Shown: positions 12,862 to 24,433, counted from the stretch's first letter. The stretch: DNA of 64,000 nucleotides from Hirsutella rhossiliensis (GCF_020360975.1 NW_025408676.1:1922001-1986000); one strand, 5' to 3'. Numbers and translations are program-made. The notes: generated from the letters alone by a model not told the origin.

Positions 12862-15166
12862 GTGGTCACTCGCAGGCTTGCCTTGGTCTTCCCGTCACGA
12901 TATATCCCATGGCCCGGACGCCAAATCGACGGAAGGCGAAGACAAAGCGGGCCCAAGCCGAAGCTCGCAGGAGCAGCGGCCGGGGCAGGGGCAGGGCAGG
13001 AGTCGCGCAAAGCCGTCGAGCGTACGAGTGGACCAACGCATCCGGCAGAACGCGATAAACGACGCGGAGCTACGCGCCAATGCGCAGACGATCCTCTCTG
13101 CGATCCACGAGTCTCGGCCAGGAATACGACCTCGGCGTACGCACCGAAGCAAGAGGAATTCGAGCAATTCTGCCGCCACAAACAGTACTGTGACGGCGCT
13201 ACGGTCACAGAGGAGAAGCTCCTCCTCTTCCTCGTCGAGGAGGTGGCCGGTCGGCCCTTGAAGGTCAGGAGCCGCAAGGCCGCCACTGATACTCCGCAGG
13301 ACGAGACCCGCCTGGCCTGGCGGTCGGTCCGAACTTATGTCACCGCAATCACGGATCTTTACCGGACGCAGAAGGCCCTCGGAATGAATACGCACCCGTC
13401 GCCGCGCGAGGACAACGTACGAGAGTACCTCAAGTCCCTACAGCGCCGGGACGCCCAACGAGACAGGGAGAACTATGCCGATAAAGGCCGCGATACTCTG
13501 CTCGATGGTTACTCGGAGTCCGAGTTCGAACGAGTATGCCACGAGCTGTGGGCCCACAGCGGCACATCGCCCGAGTGTCATTTTCGGACCCTCGTGGATC
13601 TCCTCTTTGGCCATTATCTTCTCACCCGTGGCGGCGATCGTCGGGCTGCAGAGATCTCAGACCTATTCACCTTTGAGTTTGCCGGGGAGGGCTCGACCCG
13701 GTGCATGCCGCTCATCTTTACGACACGAGCCGGCAAGCAGAACCAGCACGGCCGCCTCGAGACCGCCGGCGCGTATCGGAATAGGAACCCGCTAATCTGC
13801 ATCTTGGGTGGCCTCTCGTTCTACCTCTTGTATCGTTGGGATCTCGGTAGTGAGCCGTTTCCCGATTTCAGCAGGCGGTCCTCGTGGTACGACATCCGGC
13901 TAATCAAGGGTAACGGCACCGGCCGGACGGCGGCTTTCTCGTACAACTCACAGCGCGAGTGGGTTGTCAAGGCCTTCGCCTACGCCGGCGTCACGTCGCA
14001 GAAGAAGACGCATGTCGGCCGCAGCTCGGGGCGAGGACGGCTGAACTAAGGGGATTAGCGAAGCCCAGATCCGTCGCGGGGGTCGTTGGAACCAGGAGCA
14101 GATGGTCGGCTGTTACCTGAACTCGTTGCCTCGCAAGTTCATGCGTACGATGGCCGGGCACCCGCCGCAGGCCGGATGCTTCGAGATACGCCGTGCCGGC
14201 GTGACGCCGCCGGAGGTCCTGCTCTCGATGATCTGGCCCGAGCTGGACCGTTGGCGAGGCCGGTTCGGTCCCGGTACCGAGCAGGAGAACGACCTGGCAG
14301 CGATGGGTTCGACGAACCTCATCTTCTATTTACGGGAGGTTGTCTTGCAGGATTCCGTTGTCCTGATGAAGAAATACCCCGGCAGCCCCGTTTGGAACCA
14401 CCCGGTCTTCCGGCATCCGGCCTACGCCCCGTTCGCGCACCAGCTATCGGACTTCATCCTTGAAGAGGAGCGTCCAAGCCAGCTTGCAGTCCTAGTCCAG
14501 GCGATGCCGGTCCTCGCGGACTATCTTAAATCCATCGACGCGCGGAACGAAGCAAGGACGATCCTGCTTAAAACAGAGCTAAGCGAGCAGCTTCGAGCCA
14601 CCGAAGAACGTCTTGCGGTAGCCCAGTCGTCCCTTTTTTCGAATGGTTTCAACTTCCAAGTTACGGCCGCGACGACCACCACTGCCACCACGGCCCCGGC
14701 CGTGGTTGATGTCGTTGGGCAGGGAGGACGAGGAGATGGAAGCCGATTCGTCTCGGCTCAGTCGAGCATTGTTGATAGCCGTGCCACGAGCCCGACGGCG
14801 ACAGATACGATCACGGTTAAGACAGAGCCACCGCCACGGTATCAGATGTGCCGAGCAGTAAAAATGGTCGAGGCGCTCTGGAGCGAGTGGACGGTTGGCC
14901 TTCGAGGCGGGCCAGCCATTGCCGACCTCGACGGTAGATGGGGAAGCCGGTGGCGCGCCGGGCGACAAAATGAATTGCAGTGGTATTCGTTACGGCTCGA
15001 GGTTATAAGGGAGATTCGCAAGGTGGCGAAGGCCCACAGGTGTAGCGAGGAGGCCGCGATGCACATTGTCAACTTACAACAGCAGCAAACCGGCTGCTCG
15101 CTGGACTTATTTTGCAAACAGCTCCGAGCCAACAGAAAGGCAAAAGTTGTACAACTAAAGAGGTAG
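12862..15166 (+). pseudogene. Crypton tyrosine recombinase with Ndc10-like and GCR1_C domains, frameshifted
   Basis: First open part (12862-14049, up to 395 aa) carries the core-binding and catalytic region of a Crypton YR: SAYAPKQEEFEQFCRHK, TRLAWRSVRTYVTAITDLY, GHYLLTRGGDRRAAEISDL and THVGRSSG with a catalytic His/Arg pair. The frame then changes near 14030-14045 and continues with ISEAQIRRGGRWNQEQMVG and CYLNSLPRKFMRTMAGH, where the Tyr at about 14113-14115 is the likely nucleophile, followed by an Ndc10-like section, a coiled region and a C-terminal GCR1_C DNA-binding domain (QWYSLRLEVIREIRKVAKAH) to 15166. These enzymes cut and paste a circular intermediate. Apart from the break around 14040 the protein looks nearly whole, so an assembly error is possible. 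The start before 13000 is uncertain. Confidence 0.75.
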
Positions 15167-15473
15167 AAATACACTATTTTTGTTTCCCCTCCCCCTCGTA
15201 ATTTGACGAGCTCGTCGAGCCTTGAGAGCCCTTCAAGACGCGGCGTTCCGGGCGGCGGTCGGCCGTCCGGCCGACCGTGGACAAGGGTGGATATTGGAAG
15301 CCGCTGAGGGCACGGACGCTAAACTGCGGTGTTGTGGCGCTCAGCCGCTGAATCAGCCACCAAAACCCCGCTGTGGATATCCTATTGATCTTGGTGTGGG
15401 GCCACAGCAGCCCAACTACTCGTGCCCGCCCCACTTTTCTGGATTCCGGCAAGCCTTCACCAGCGAAGGGACC

Positions 15474-15738
15474 GTGGGCTTTCTCAGTCACCCGGCTCTG
15501 ACCGAAGACTGACTAATATTACGGCTTTACCGCCGTGCCCGGAACCCGCTGACGGGGGAAGGGACCTGAGAATCCGAGCGGCCACAGAGTCCAAGAATTG
15601 CTAGATAGGGGAGTAGAAGTAAGGAAGGCGCGACGGGTTTCCGGCGAGCACCCTCATCTTGTACTATACCTAGCCTAGCACGTCTTTTGCCCTTATAGGG
15701 ATGTCCCAGACGGTAATCAATACTACTACTACTACTAC
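15474..15738 (+). mobile_element. 5'-truncated LINE copy 1
   Basis: Matches the 3' untranslated end of the long LINE copy (21535-21801) almost base for base, ends in (TAC)6, and has no coding capacity. It has GGGGAGTAG where the long copy has GGGGTAG, a difference shared with copy 2. Confidence 0.8.
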
Positions 15739-15751
15739 CAGCGAAGGGACC

Positions 15752-15894
15752 TGCTAGATAGGGGAGTAGAAGTAAGGAAGGCGCGACGGGTTTCCGGCGA
15801 GCACCCTCATCTTGTACTATACCTAGCCTAGCACGTCTTTTGCCCTTATAGGGATGTCCCAGACGGTAATCAATACTACTACTACTACTACTAC
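15752..15894 (+). mobile_element. 5'-truncated LINE copy 2
   Basis: Starts at TGCTAGATAGG, an internal point of copy 1, and ends in (TAC)7. It could be an independent truncated insertion or a tandem duplication of copy 1. Confidence 0.8.
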
Positions 15895-16025
15895 CAGCGA
15901 AGGGACCACACACTCCCTTGTATTCTTACTTTCTTGGCACCATCTGTTAAGGACTTCGCTGTACACAACACACATCCGCTAACAAGGGCGTTTAACACCA
16001 CGCTCAGCGCAAGCTGAGGGCGGCG

Positions 16026-17730
16026 ATGGCACCCAACCCCGCGGACCAGGCGCGACTGCCGCCCCAGGAACAAGAGCCGATGACTCCACGAACGCTTCAG
16101 GAGCCAGAAGCGCTCCTCCGGCAGGCCCCACGCGCGGGTCTTGCCGAATTACTGTTGCCACGACGCGCACAGCAACCCGACGACTCTCCATTCGGCTCCA
16201 CGAACAGCGACAATGCCCACACCGACACCGACCAGCTAGATGCTGTAATGGGAGACGCAGCAGACGAAACCGAGACCGACGAGCCGGACGACCTGCCCGA
16301 GGCTCAAGGCCCAGCAGTAACGGTTGCCCACGCGGCAGAGAGACTTATCGCCAACCAGATGGAAGCACAACAGGCAAAGCTGGCCGTCTTCCGCGCATTC
16401 TGCACCGCCTTCGACAAGACGGCTGCCCAGTTCAACTCGGGCCACGAGCTCAGCTTCGCGAAGGAATTCTCGCGCGGCTTCATTAGCTACTGGGACGACG
16501 CGCTCAACGGCGCGCCCACACGCGCCGGTCAGAATGTCAACAACCGCCACGGCAGAGACGGGACCGCACCGACCTACGCCGCTATGGCCCAGAAGGGGAT
16601 GGCACAGACAAGGGCTCCCCTGCCGGCACGCCTCGGCCCGAAGCCCCGGAAGGCGCCTCCGGTCCAGCCGCCTAAAGATGACCTGCGTGTCTTTGTGCGG
16701 CTCGACGACAAGTCCCCAGCATGGGGCTATCAGGGGCATGCCATCAGAGCTCACGTAGCTAAGACTCTCAACCTAGGGACAGAACGCATGCCACAGATCG
16801 CCCGGGTTAAGACTGGATGGGCTATACGGGCCTCAGACCGGGAGGCGAGGGACCTACTTGTGGAACGGCAGGACGACTGGGCGGCCCGCCTCGGGGCCGT
16901 GGCGGTTGAAGGCTTCCAGAAGTGGCACACGTACGCTGTGGCCGACTGCCCCAGGCAGCTCACGGATATCTGGGGGGCCGCCGTGGACTATGACCAAGCT
17001 ATCAAAGAAGAGATCAAGCTCCAGACAGGTGCCGAACCAATTGATGTGCACATTGCTAGAGATACTCCGAAAGCTCCGACCAGCCCACTGTGACAATGAT
17101 TGTGTCCTTTCAGGCGGCGATACAGAGGAGATGGCGGCTCTTCGGCACCAGCCGACTAGCCCGACTGATCGCCAAGACCGCCCGGCCCGCGCAGTGCGAC
17201 ACCTGTTGGGATTATCACTCCCGCTACGCCTGCGACCGAAAACAAGCCTGCCGACGATGCGGCGGGAAAGACCATCGCGATAACGACTGCAAGCAGCCGG
17301 AGAGGTGCGCGAACTGTTCCGGGCCCTTCCGGCAAACCATAAAGAGGGCCCCGCCAGACCCAGGCGCTCTCGGCCAACTCGTGCGGCTCTCAAGATCGAG
17401 AAGTACGCCGTAAGGAAGATCGGCTCTCAGCTATACCGGCAAGCCAATATGGAGCTCGAACGGGCCACGGCGACCGCCTCCCCCCAACCCTCCCAAGGAC
17501 CGACCCCATCGCCCTGCATGAGAGCTGCCGAGGCCCGCCTAGGCAAGCAACAGGACCAGCAGCAGCAACAGCAGCAGCAACAGCAGCAGCAATGTCGACC
17601 CCAGCGGCTGTCCCCCACCAGCGCGCAGGCGCCAGACTCCACAACGCTCCCTCCACCACAGGAAGACAGATCCGAGTCTCCTATGAAGAGGCGCCGACGA
17701 AACGTATCCCTGGACCCCTATGAACAATAG
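16026..17730 (+). pseudogene. LINE ORF1 (gag-like, zinc knuckles), frameshifted
   Basis: Starts at ATG 16026 and is open for 355 aa to 17093, then shifts frame. The second part (to about 17340) has CCHC-type zinc knuckles (CDTCWDYHSRYACD, CRRCGGKDHRDNDC, CANCSGPF), and the third part (to 17730) has a polyglutamine run coded mainly by CAG/CAA (about 17557-17590) and the basic end MKRRRRN. The protein should bind the element RNA. At least two frame changes separate the parts. Confidence 0.75.
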
Positions 17731-17749
17731 GCCCTACCACTAACAACTC

Positions 17750-20700
17750 GCGACAGGAGGACGATCCGAGTTCTCCAGGCCAACGTGGCCAAAATAGGGG
17801 CCTATCATAGCATAGCCCTACGACTAGCGGAAGCAGAGACTACGACGTCGTGCTCATCCAGGAACCGAACGTTTGGATAGAAAAGAAGGCGGAGCCTGCA
17901 GGACCCAGACGCACCGCTCCTTCCACGCATTCGCCCCAGAACGCGCCTGGGAACCGGATCAGGCCCGAGAGTGATCTCGTATGTCCGGAACCACCCAGAT
18001 ATACGGGCAGAGCAACTCTGCCCCGCCCCTACGCGTGATATCCTGTGGCTCCGGGTAAACAGCACCCTTATTATCAACTTCTATCGACACGCGAAGACAC
18101 CCGAGCCACTCGACTACCTCCTCCACCAGCAGGACGTCCCCGAGAGATGCCTCATCGCGGGCGACTTCAACGCCTGTCATTTCTCCTGGCAGCCTGGAGC
18201 CCGGAGTGCGAGGAACGGAAAGGACATCGCCCAGTGGGCGGCCGACAAGGGGCTCGGACTGCTCACCACGCCAGGCGAGGCCACACACGCCCGCGGAAAT
18301 ACCATTGATCTAGCCTTTGCCAATATCCCCTCTGCTGACGCGCTTATCGAAGAGCACCTTCATACCGGCTCGGACCATTACACGATCAGCATTACGCTCC
18401 CCGGCGGATTCCCCCAAGGACGATAGCTAGACCAAGGGTAAGCTCCGAGGAAGAAATGAAGCGATTCGAGGAACTTGTGCGGGCTGGGGCCACAGCACTA
18501 CCCCGGCTGGCCGTTGAGCCCAGAGGCCTGGAGAGGCTGGCCGAGGCGCTGTCTCGCCTACTCCAAGAGGCGGCCGACGCAGCGGGCCGACGGCCCAGGA
18601 AGAACGCGAGAGGCACCCCATGGTGGAACGATCAGTGCGCCGGTGCAGCGGCCGAGCTAAGAGCTATGCGGCGGATCTACCCCACAGGGCACGGCAGAGA
18701 GGTCCAGACTGCCCGGCGGGAGCTGCGCCGGGCGGTACGGCGGGGTAAGAGACATTTCTGGCAGACTGTTCTAGAAGGCGCCGAGAGCAACCAGGATATC
18801 TATAAGATCATGCGGTGGTCGAGGAAACCGAGCCCGTTCCGGCCCCCGCCTATACAGGTAGGCGACCAGGTCTTCGAGACCCAGACGGAAAAGGCAAACG
18901 CGCTCCGAGTCGAGATCCTAGAAAGGCGCGGGGCCGCGGACGACATCCCGGACCCCTGGGCCCCAGAGGTGCTGGCCCCAGGAGGACTCTCGACTGCAGC
19001 GTCACGCTCGCGGATGCGGCATGCGCCTGCACCTCTACGGGCAACACCTCCCCGGGGATCGACGGCATCACGGTCCGAATGCTGCGTCGCGTCTGGAACC
19101 ACATCGGCGAGGCGGTGAGGGGACTATATGAAGGCTGCCTACACGTGGGCTACCACCCCGCCTGTTTCCGCGCAGCAGAGGTCGTAATGATCCCTAAGCC
19201 TGGCAAGAGGGACCTGTCTATTCCGAGAGGCTGGAGGCCGATTTCTCTCTAGCTTGCCTCGGCAAGGGACTCGAACGCCTAATAGCCCGGCGCCTGGCCT
19301 GGGCTGCGATCACACAACGAGTCATCCACAGCCAGCATGCGGGTGCCCTGCCCAAACGTTCAGCGCTCGACCTAGCGCTAGCATTGCTCCACGACGCGGA
19401 GACGGCCCTCACCGAGGGAAAGTCGCCACGCTAATCACGATGGATATACAGGGCGCCTTTGACACGGTTCTGCGGAACCGGCTCCTCCTACGCCTACGGG
19501 AACAGGGCTGGCCAACAAACCTGGTCCGGTGGGCAGGCTGCTATGGAGCAGAGATCGGCCAGAATACGGCTCGAGGATATAACGACGCCGACAACCCCTG
19601 ACGTGCGGGCTGCCACAGGGCTCCCCGGCCTCCCCGATTCTCTTCCTCCTCTATACAGTGCCCATCTACTCGACAGGGGAACCGAACTCGCGCTTCGGCT
19701 ACGCAGATGACGTGGCCACCCTGATCCGGGGCCGGTCCCTACAGGAGACGGCCGCCCGGGCCACGCGCGCCGCGGGTGAGCTCATCCAGTGGGGAGCCGA
19801 TAATGGCGTAGTGTTCGACCCGGGCAAGACAGAAGTCATCCACTTCACGAGACCGAGATACAAAGGGACCTGCCGTCGGTCTGGCACGGGTCCGTAGAAA
19901 GGAGCCACAGCAGGACCTGCGCTGGCTCGGCGTCTGGTACGACAGAAAGCTCTCATTCCGCACGCATGTGGAGAAGTGGGCCGCGAAGGCGATGACGGCC
20001 GCAGGGTTCCTCCAGAACCTCTCAAACACCCGGCGCGGAATCCTCCCGGTCGACACGGCATGCGGTCACGGCCTGCGTCCTCCCGATCCTTTATACGGCG
20101 CCCATGTATGGTACCCGGGGCGCTTCGGCCTGTGTGGGGGACTGCCCGCTTAGTTCCGTCGCGGATCACCTACCTGAAGAATAGGATCCAGCTGACCTTA
20201 AACGTCGCGATGCGCGCCATCGCGCCCGTCTGGTGTACCATGCCCATTGTGGCCCTCCACCGAGAGACCGGGATCCCCCCTGCCACGCTGCTCCTCGCAG
20301 ACGCTCAGAGACGCGCCGCGGTCCGTCTACGCTCCTAGATGAGCGGCACCCCTTGACACCCTGTATGAGCATCCTCCCAACGCCTGGCCGGGAGCTAATG
20401 AAGAGGCACGGTATGCGGGCCCCTCGCGCGGCCCAGAAGCAGCACGCCTCGAGACTCCTGCGTCTTCACCAAATGACGGCCCATGCTCCGAGGCCCCGAC
20501 TTCTCCCCAGCACCCCTCAGCCCGACCCGACAGGGGCGTAGACAAAACGCAGGCGGCGAGACTTCAACTCGTGGCTCCGGGTATGCCCTGAAGATACCCT
20601 CATCGTCTACACTGACGGCTCGCAGAGCGAAGACGGCGCCTGCGGGTATGGGTACTCAGTGTGGCTAGGCCCCAGCGAAGTGACCTACGGCAGCGGTCGG

Positions 20701-21310
20701 GTCCTACTCGCTGAGGTCTACGACGCAGAGGTGGAAGGCGCCCTCGAGGGCTTCGAGCGGCACTCACGTGGTCCCCAGGACCCCGGACCAGCAGTGCCGG
20801 ATAGTCGTCTGCCTTGATAACTCTGCGGCTATAAGAGCCATACGAGGCAGCCCATCGATCTCGTCGCAAGCGGCGGCGGAGAAGTTCGCTGAGGCCGCGG
20901 CTCGGCACGGAGACGTCAGGACGCGCTGGTGCCCCGGCCATACGGGGATCGCCGGCAACGAGCGGGCCGACCAGCTAGCAAAGGAGGGCTGCCGGGCCCT
21001 CGGCCCGGACAGGCCGCCGACGTACGCGAACATCAAGAGACAGGCCAAGGCTGCGGCCAGGCGCGACTTCCAGGACTGGTGGGCCGCGGGGGCCCCGAGC
21101 AGCTACAAGAGCCTAGGGCTCAAGGCCTCGCTCGGTGCCCCCGGGCTGCACACCAAACGACAGCACCTCCATCACCTGCTCGCTGCGAGGAGCGGGCACG
21201 GGGACTTCGCCGGCTGCCACGAGAGGTTTAACCACGAAGAGGCCCGGATCGAATGCTCCTGCGGAGGAGAAAATCACCGACACACCCCTTCTACTGCCGG
21301 AAGGTAGGTA
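17750..21310 (+). pseudogene. LINE ORF2 (endonuclease, reverse transcriptase, RNase H), frameshifted
   Basis: Begins near 17755 with IRVLQANVAK, typical for the start of the AP-endonuclease domain. Endonuclease motifs follow: GDFNACHFSW (about 18160), GNTIDLAFANIP (about 18294) and GSDHYTIS (about 18368). The RT linker and core follow, with RRGKRHFWQTVLEGA (about 18738), DIQGAFDTVLRNRL (about 19443) and the catalytic YADDVATL (about 19697-19720). RNase H shows YTDGSQSEDGACGYGYS (about 20610) and WCPGHTGIAGNERADQLAKE (about 20930). Many frame changes (near 17850, 17960, 18430, 18990, 19250, 19430, 19610, 19870, 20340, 20540, 20760) make it inactive. Confidence 0.85.
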
Positions 21311-21814
21311 CTCGACACCGCCTAAGGCTAGCCCCCACGGCGGGCAAGGCTATCAACCAGGCACTAGGAAGGGGATTTGACCGGTTCCTCGGGCTAGTAA
21401 CGGAGGCAGGATTCTTTGATCGGATTTGCCACCGCCACTAGCTCGAGGCAACCCCCCAACCTAATATGTACAATTCTCTCTTTTCTATGTTTTCTGCCCG
21501 TAGGCTCCCCGTGGGCCTACGGCCCAGCTGACTGCGTGGGCTTTCTCAGTCACCCGGCTCTGACCGAAGACTGACTAATATTACGGCTTTACCGCCGTGC
21601 CCGGAACCCGCTGACGGGGGAAGGGACCTGAGAATCCGAGCGGCCACAGAGTCCAAGAATTGCTAGATAGGGGTAGAAGTAAGGAAGGCGCGACGGGTTT
21701 CCGGCGAGCACCCTCATCTTGTACTATACCTAGCCTAGCACGTCTTTTGCCCTTATAGGGATGTCCCAGACGGTAATCAATACTACTACTACTACTACTA
21801 CCAGCGAAGGGACC

Positions 21815-22475
21815 GCCGCCTCGCGGCCCGACTTCTTCTCGTCCTTCCTGGCACGCCTCGCGCTGCCTCGCACCCTCTGCCGCCTTTACTGGCTGGCCTC
21901 GCCTTCTGCCGCCTTGCGGCCCTGACCTCTGCCGCCCAGCGGCCACGACTTCCTCTGGACTGGTGGGCCGCGGGGGCCCCGAGGAGCTACAAGAGCCTAG
22001 AGCTCAAGGCCTCACCCGGGTGCCCCCCGGAGCTGCACACCAATCGACAAGACCTCTACCACCTGCTTGCTACGAGGAGCAGGCACGGGGACTTCGCCAA
22101 CTGTCATGACCACGAAGTGGTCCCGGATCGAACGCTCCTGCGGGAGAAGACAATCGCCATCGGGGCGAACCCCCGACTAACATTGCTACACTCTCTGCTT
22201 CCTTTTCCTTTTCTTTTTTCAGTCACCGGCCTCGGCCAAAGACTGACTACTATTACGGCTTCACTGCCGTGCCTGGAACCCGCTGACGGGGAAGGGCCCC
22301 AATTTCCGACCGGCCTCAGAGCCTCAGAATTGCTAGATGGAGTGGTTAGGTGCTACACACGGTCCTTAGTCCAGGTACTCGGGATATTCTATGTATCTAG
22401 TCTTCTCTAGCCTAGCACGTCTTTTGCCCTTATAGGGATGTCCCAGACGGTAATCAATACTACTACTACTACTAC
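21815..22475 (+). mobile_element. Diverged LINE 3' fragment (copy 4)
   Basis: Its last 70 bases, including (TAC)6, equal the 3' end of the other copies. The middle (about 22230-22360) is clearly diverged from 21560-21690. The first part has GCCGCCTCGCGGC-type GC hairpins and a remnant of the RNase H region (compare TGGGCCGCGGGGGCCCCGAG with 21083-21102). A related sequence lies at 23531-23913. Confidence 0.7.
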
Positions 22476-22494
22476 CAGCGAAGGGACCAACTCT

Positions 22495-23191
22495 GCTCAA
22501 CGAAAACGCTCGCGTTCGTCAGATCCCGGAAGGGGTTGGAAAGCACTCAAAGCGCATCGATAAGGCATTGCCGGGCAAGCACACCCGCAAGTTGTACGAC
22601 GAGCTAACAAGAAAGGAATCCGAACTTCGAACTGGCAAATCGCGGCTGAATAGCTACCTCTGCAAAATCGGGGCGGTGGAATCGGATGAGTGCACTTGTG
22701 GGCAGTCTGCAGAAACAGTGGAGCATTTCCTCTTTCGATGCAGAAGATGGACGGTACAACGAGAGACCATGCTGCGATATGCGCGCGGAAAGGTGGGAGA
22801 CTTGTCTTTCTTCCTAGGAGGCAAGGCAGAGTCAGACGACGACAAGTGGCAACCTGATATTGGGGCTGTGCGTGCGACGATACAGTTCGCATTGGCGACA
22901 AAACGCTTCAGTATGGACCGTTAACGGGCCATGTACTGATCAAGAACAACCATACTAACACAACAGCCTTCAACTTGGCAGACCGCGCTTCAGTCGCTGA
23001 AGGTAGGACGCTGAACACTTGGAGAAACTGACCTTCAAGCAGGACTGTCATGTCACAGCGAACGAGGCTGGAAACAGATGGAAAGAAGCGTTGGGCTTTA
23101 GGTGAGGAGAAACCATGTATAGTAGGTACGTAGCTTAGCGTAGTGGCTCTATGGGGGAACCCTCCGGGCGTAATACAACCAAAAAAAAAAA
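22495..23191 (+). mobile_element. 5'-truncated, poly(A)-tailed LINE
   Basis: Ends in 11 A residues (about 23181-23191) and is flanked by a perfect 12-bp direct repeat GGGACCAACTCT (22483-22494 and 23192-23203), the mark of target-primed reverse transcription. It is a different LINE from the TAC-tailed array, yet its target repeat begins in the same GGGACC. Confidence 0.85.
22496..22924 (+). pseudogene. C-terminal end of a LINE reverse transcriptase
   Basis: Open in one frame from the 5' break of the element to a stop at 22924. It has the usual C-terminal end of Tad/I-type ORF2: a basic segment GKHTRKLYDEL, then the CCHC finger CTCGQSAETVEHFLFRC, then a tail with IGAVRATIQFALATKRF. There is no natural start because the copy is 5'-truncated. 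Confidence 0.8.
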
Positions 23192-23359
23192 GGGACCAAC
23201 TCTCCCCTGTAAAAATTCTTCTCTTCTGCGGGCTGTTAGCAGCCTGTTAGTGATGAAGAAATTTCCAGGCCACCCGACCATGCTTCTGCCTCTCTAGCCC
23301 TAACGGGGCTCTAGCAGGCACCAAAGGCAGACTTTGGAGAGTTCGTCTCCTCTTGGGAA

Positions 23360-23913
23360 GCTGGTCTCGAATAACGGCACGCCTCGCGCTGCCTCGCCTT
23401 CTGCCGCCTCGCGGCATCGCCTTCTTCTGCCGCCTTTACTGGCTGGCCTCGACTTCTGCCGCCTCGCGGCCTGACTTCTGCTGCCACCTCGCGGCCCCGA
23501 CCTCTTCTGCCGCCCCGCGGCCCGACTTCTTCTCGCCCTCCCTGGCACGCCTCGCGCTGCCTTGCACCCTCTGCCGCCTTTACTGGCTGGCCTCGCCTTC
23601 TGCCGCCTTGCGGCCCTGACTCCTTCTGCCGTCTCGCAGCCCCGACCTCTGCCGCCTAGCGGCCACGACTTCCTCTGGACTGGTGGGCCGCGGGGGCCCC
23701 GAGGAGCTACAAGAGCCTAGAGCTCAAGGCCTCACCCGGGTGTCCCCCGGAGCTGCACACCAATCGACGATACCTCCACCACCTGCTTGCTACGAGGAGC
23801 AGGCACGGGGACTTCGCCGACTGTCATGACCACGAAGTGGCCCCGGATCGAACGCTCCTGCGGGAGAAGACAATCGCCATCGGGGCGAATCCCCGACTAA
23901 CATTGCTACACTC
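23360..23913. repeat. GC-rich hairpin repeats and LINE fragment
   Basis: From about 23397 to 23660, variants of CTTCTGCCGCCTCGCGGC recur. Each contains the small hairpin GCCGC-N3-GCGGC. The later part (23531-23913) parallels 21820-22200, so this is another 3' fragment of the same LINE subfamily, cut at 23913 by the LTR-like palindrome. Confidence 0.65.
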
Positions 23914-24433
23914 TGTCACACATAGGATATCAGCCTCCAACAGTCTGACCCCCTATTCGCACAGTCCGTTTCCACATTTCCCCACAGAAACTTCTAGGAG
24001 GCATCATCAACGCATCAGTGGCTTCCAGATGATCCGATCAGATGCTTCCATTCACCATTCCCTTCCATTCTCATATTCAGGCAGTCTATAAAGATCTCGC
24101 CTCTTTCCCACCTTAGATAGCAGAATCAAGAGTCTTCCAGTCCCTGATCTTTATGCCCACTTGCTCATCCTCCGTGCGATAAAGTGAGCATAGAGATCAG
24201 GGACTGGAAGACTCTTGATTCTGCTATCTAAGGTGGGAAAGAGGCGAGATCTTTATAGACTGCCTGAATATGAGAATGGAAGGGAATGGTAGTGAATGGA
24301 AGCATCTGATCGGATCATCTGGAAGCCACTGATGCGTTGATGATGCCTCCTAGAAGTTTCTGTGGGGAAATGTGGAAACGGACTGTGCGAATAGGGGGTC
24401 AGACTGTTGGAGGCTGATATCCTATGTGTGACA
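23914..24433. repeat. 520-bp palindrome of two opposed LTR-like arms
   Basis: The left arm runs from TGTCACACATAGG (23914) to about 24160. The right arm (about 24187-24433, ending CCTATGTGTGACA) is its reverse complement apart from a few substitutions and a 3-base indel. The unpaired middle is about 26 bases (TTGCTCATCCTCCGTGCGAT region). The arms resemble the relic at 12119-12447. No target duplication was found around the pair. Confidence 0.85.

Larger units (their letters stand above)
12490..15458 (+). mobile_element. Crypton-type DNA transposon (tyrosine recombinase), approximate limits
   Basis: A Crypton coding region (12862-15166) lies between flanks rich in inverted repeats. Upstream, 12610-12720 is a large imperfect palindrome around CGGCGCGCGCCG (12663-12674). 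The octamer GTGGATAT occurs at 12674-12681, on the other strand at 12645-12652, and again downstream at 15287-15294 and 15373-15380. Cryptons lack long terminal inverted repeats, so exact ends cannot be set. Downstream flank 15167-15458 has no gene. Confidence 0.7.
15908..21801 (+). mobile_element. Long Tad1-like LINE (non-LTR retrotransposon)
   Basis: About 5.9 kb with gag-like ORF1, ORF2 (AP endonuclease, reverse transcriptase, RNase H), a 3' UTR and a (TAC)7 tail at 21781-21801, flanked by ACCAGCGAAGGGACC on both sides. The order endonuclease-RT-RNase H and a 3' simple-repeat tail are typical for the Tad1 clade of fungi. Both ORFs have frame changes, so this copy is not autonomous as written. 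Confidence 0.85.
15459..22488 (+). repeat. Head-to-tail array of Tad1-like LINE copies joined at one recurring sequence
   Basis: The sequence ACCAGCGAAGGGACC occurs at 15459-15473, 15737-15751, 15893-15907, 21800-21814 and 22474-22488. Between consecutive occurrences lie LINE copies, each ending in (TAC)6-7: 15474-15738 (3' end only), 15752-15894 (shorter 3' end), 15908-21801 (long copy) and 21815-22475 (diverged 3' fragment). The first occurrence is not preceded by a TAC tail, so it is best read as the original target, with later ones as target duplications at the same site. Confidence 0.8.

Noticed and set aside
15527..15913. Minus-strand frame with repeated Ser-rich segments
   Set aside because: It simply translates the (TAC)n tails and duplicated LINE 3' ends backwards.
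21781..22475. Short repeats resembling a CRISPR array
   Set aside because: The repeats are TAC microsatellite tails and LINE junctions, irregularly spaced over kilobases, in a eukaryote.
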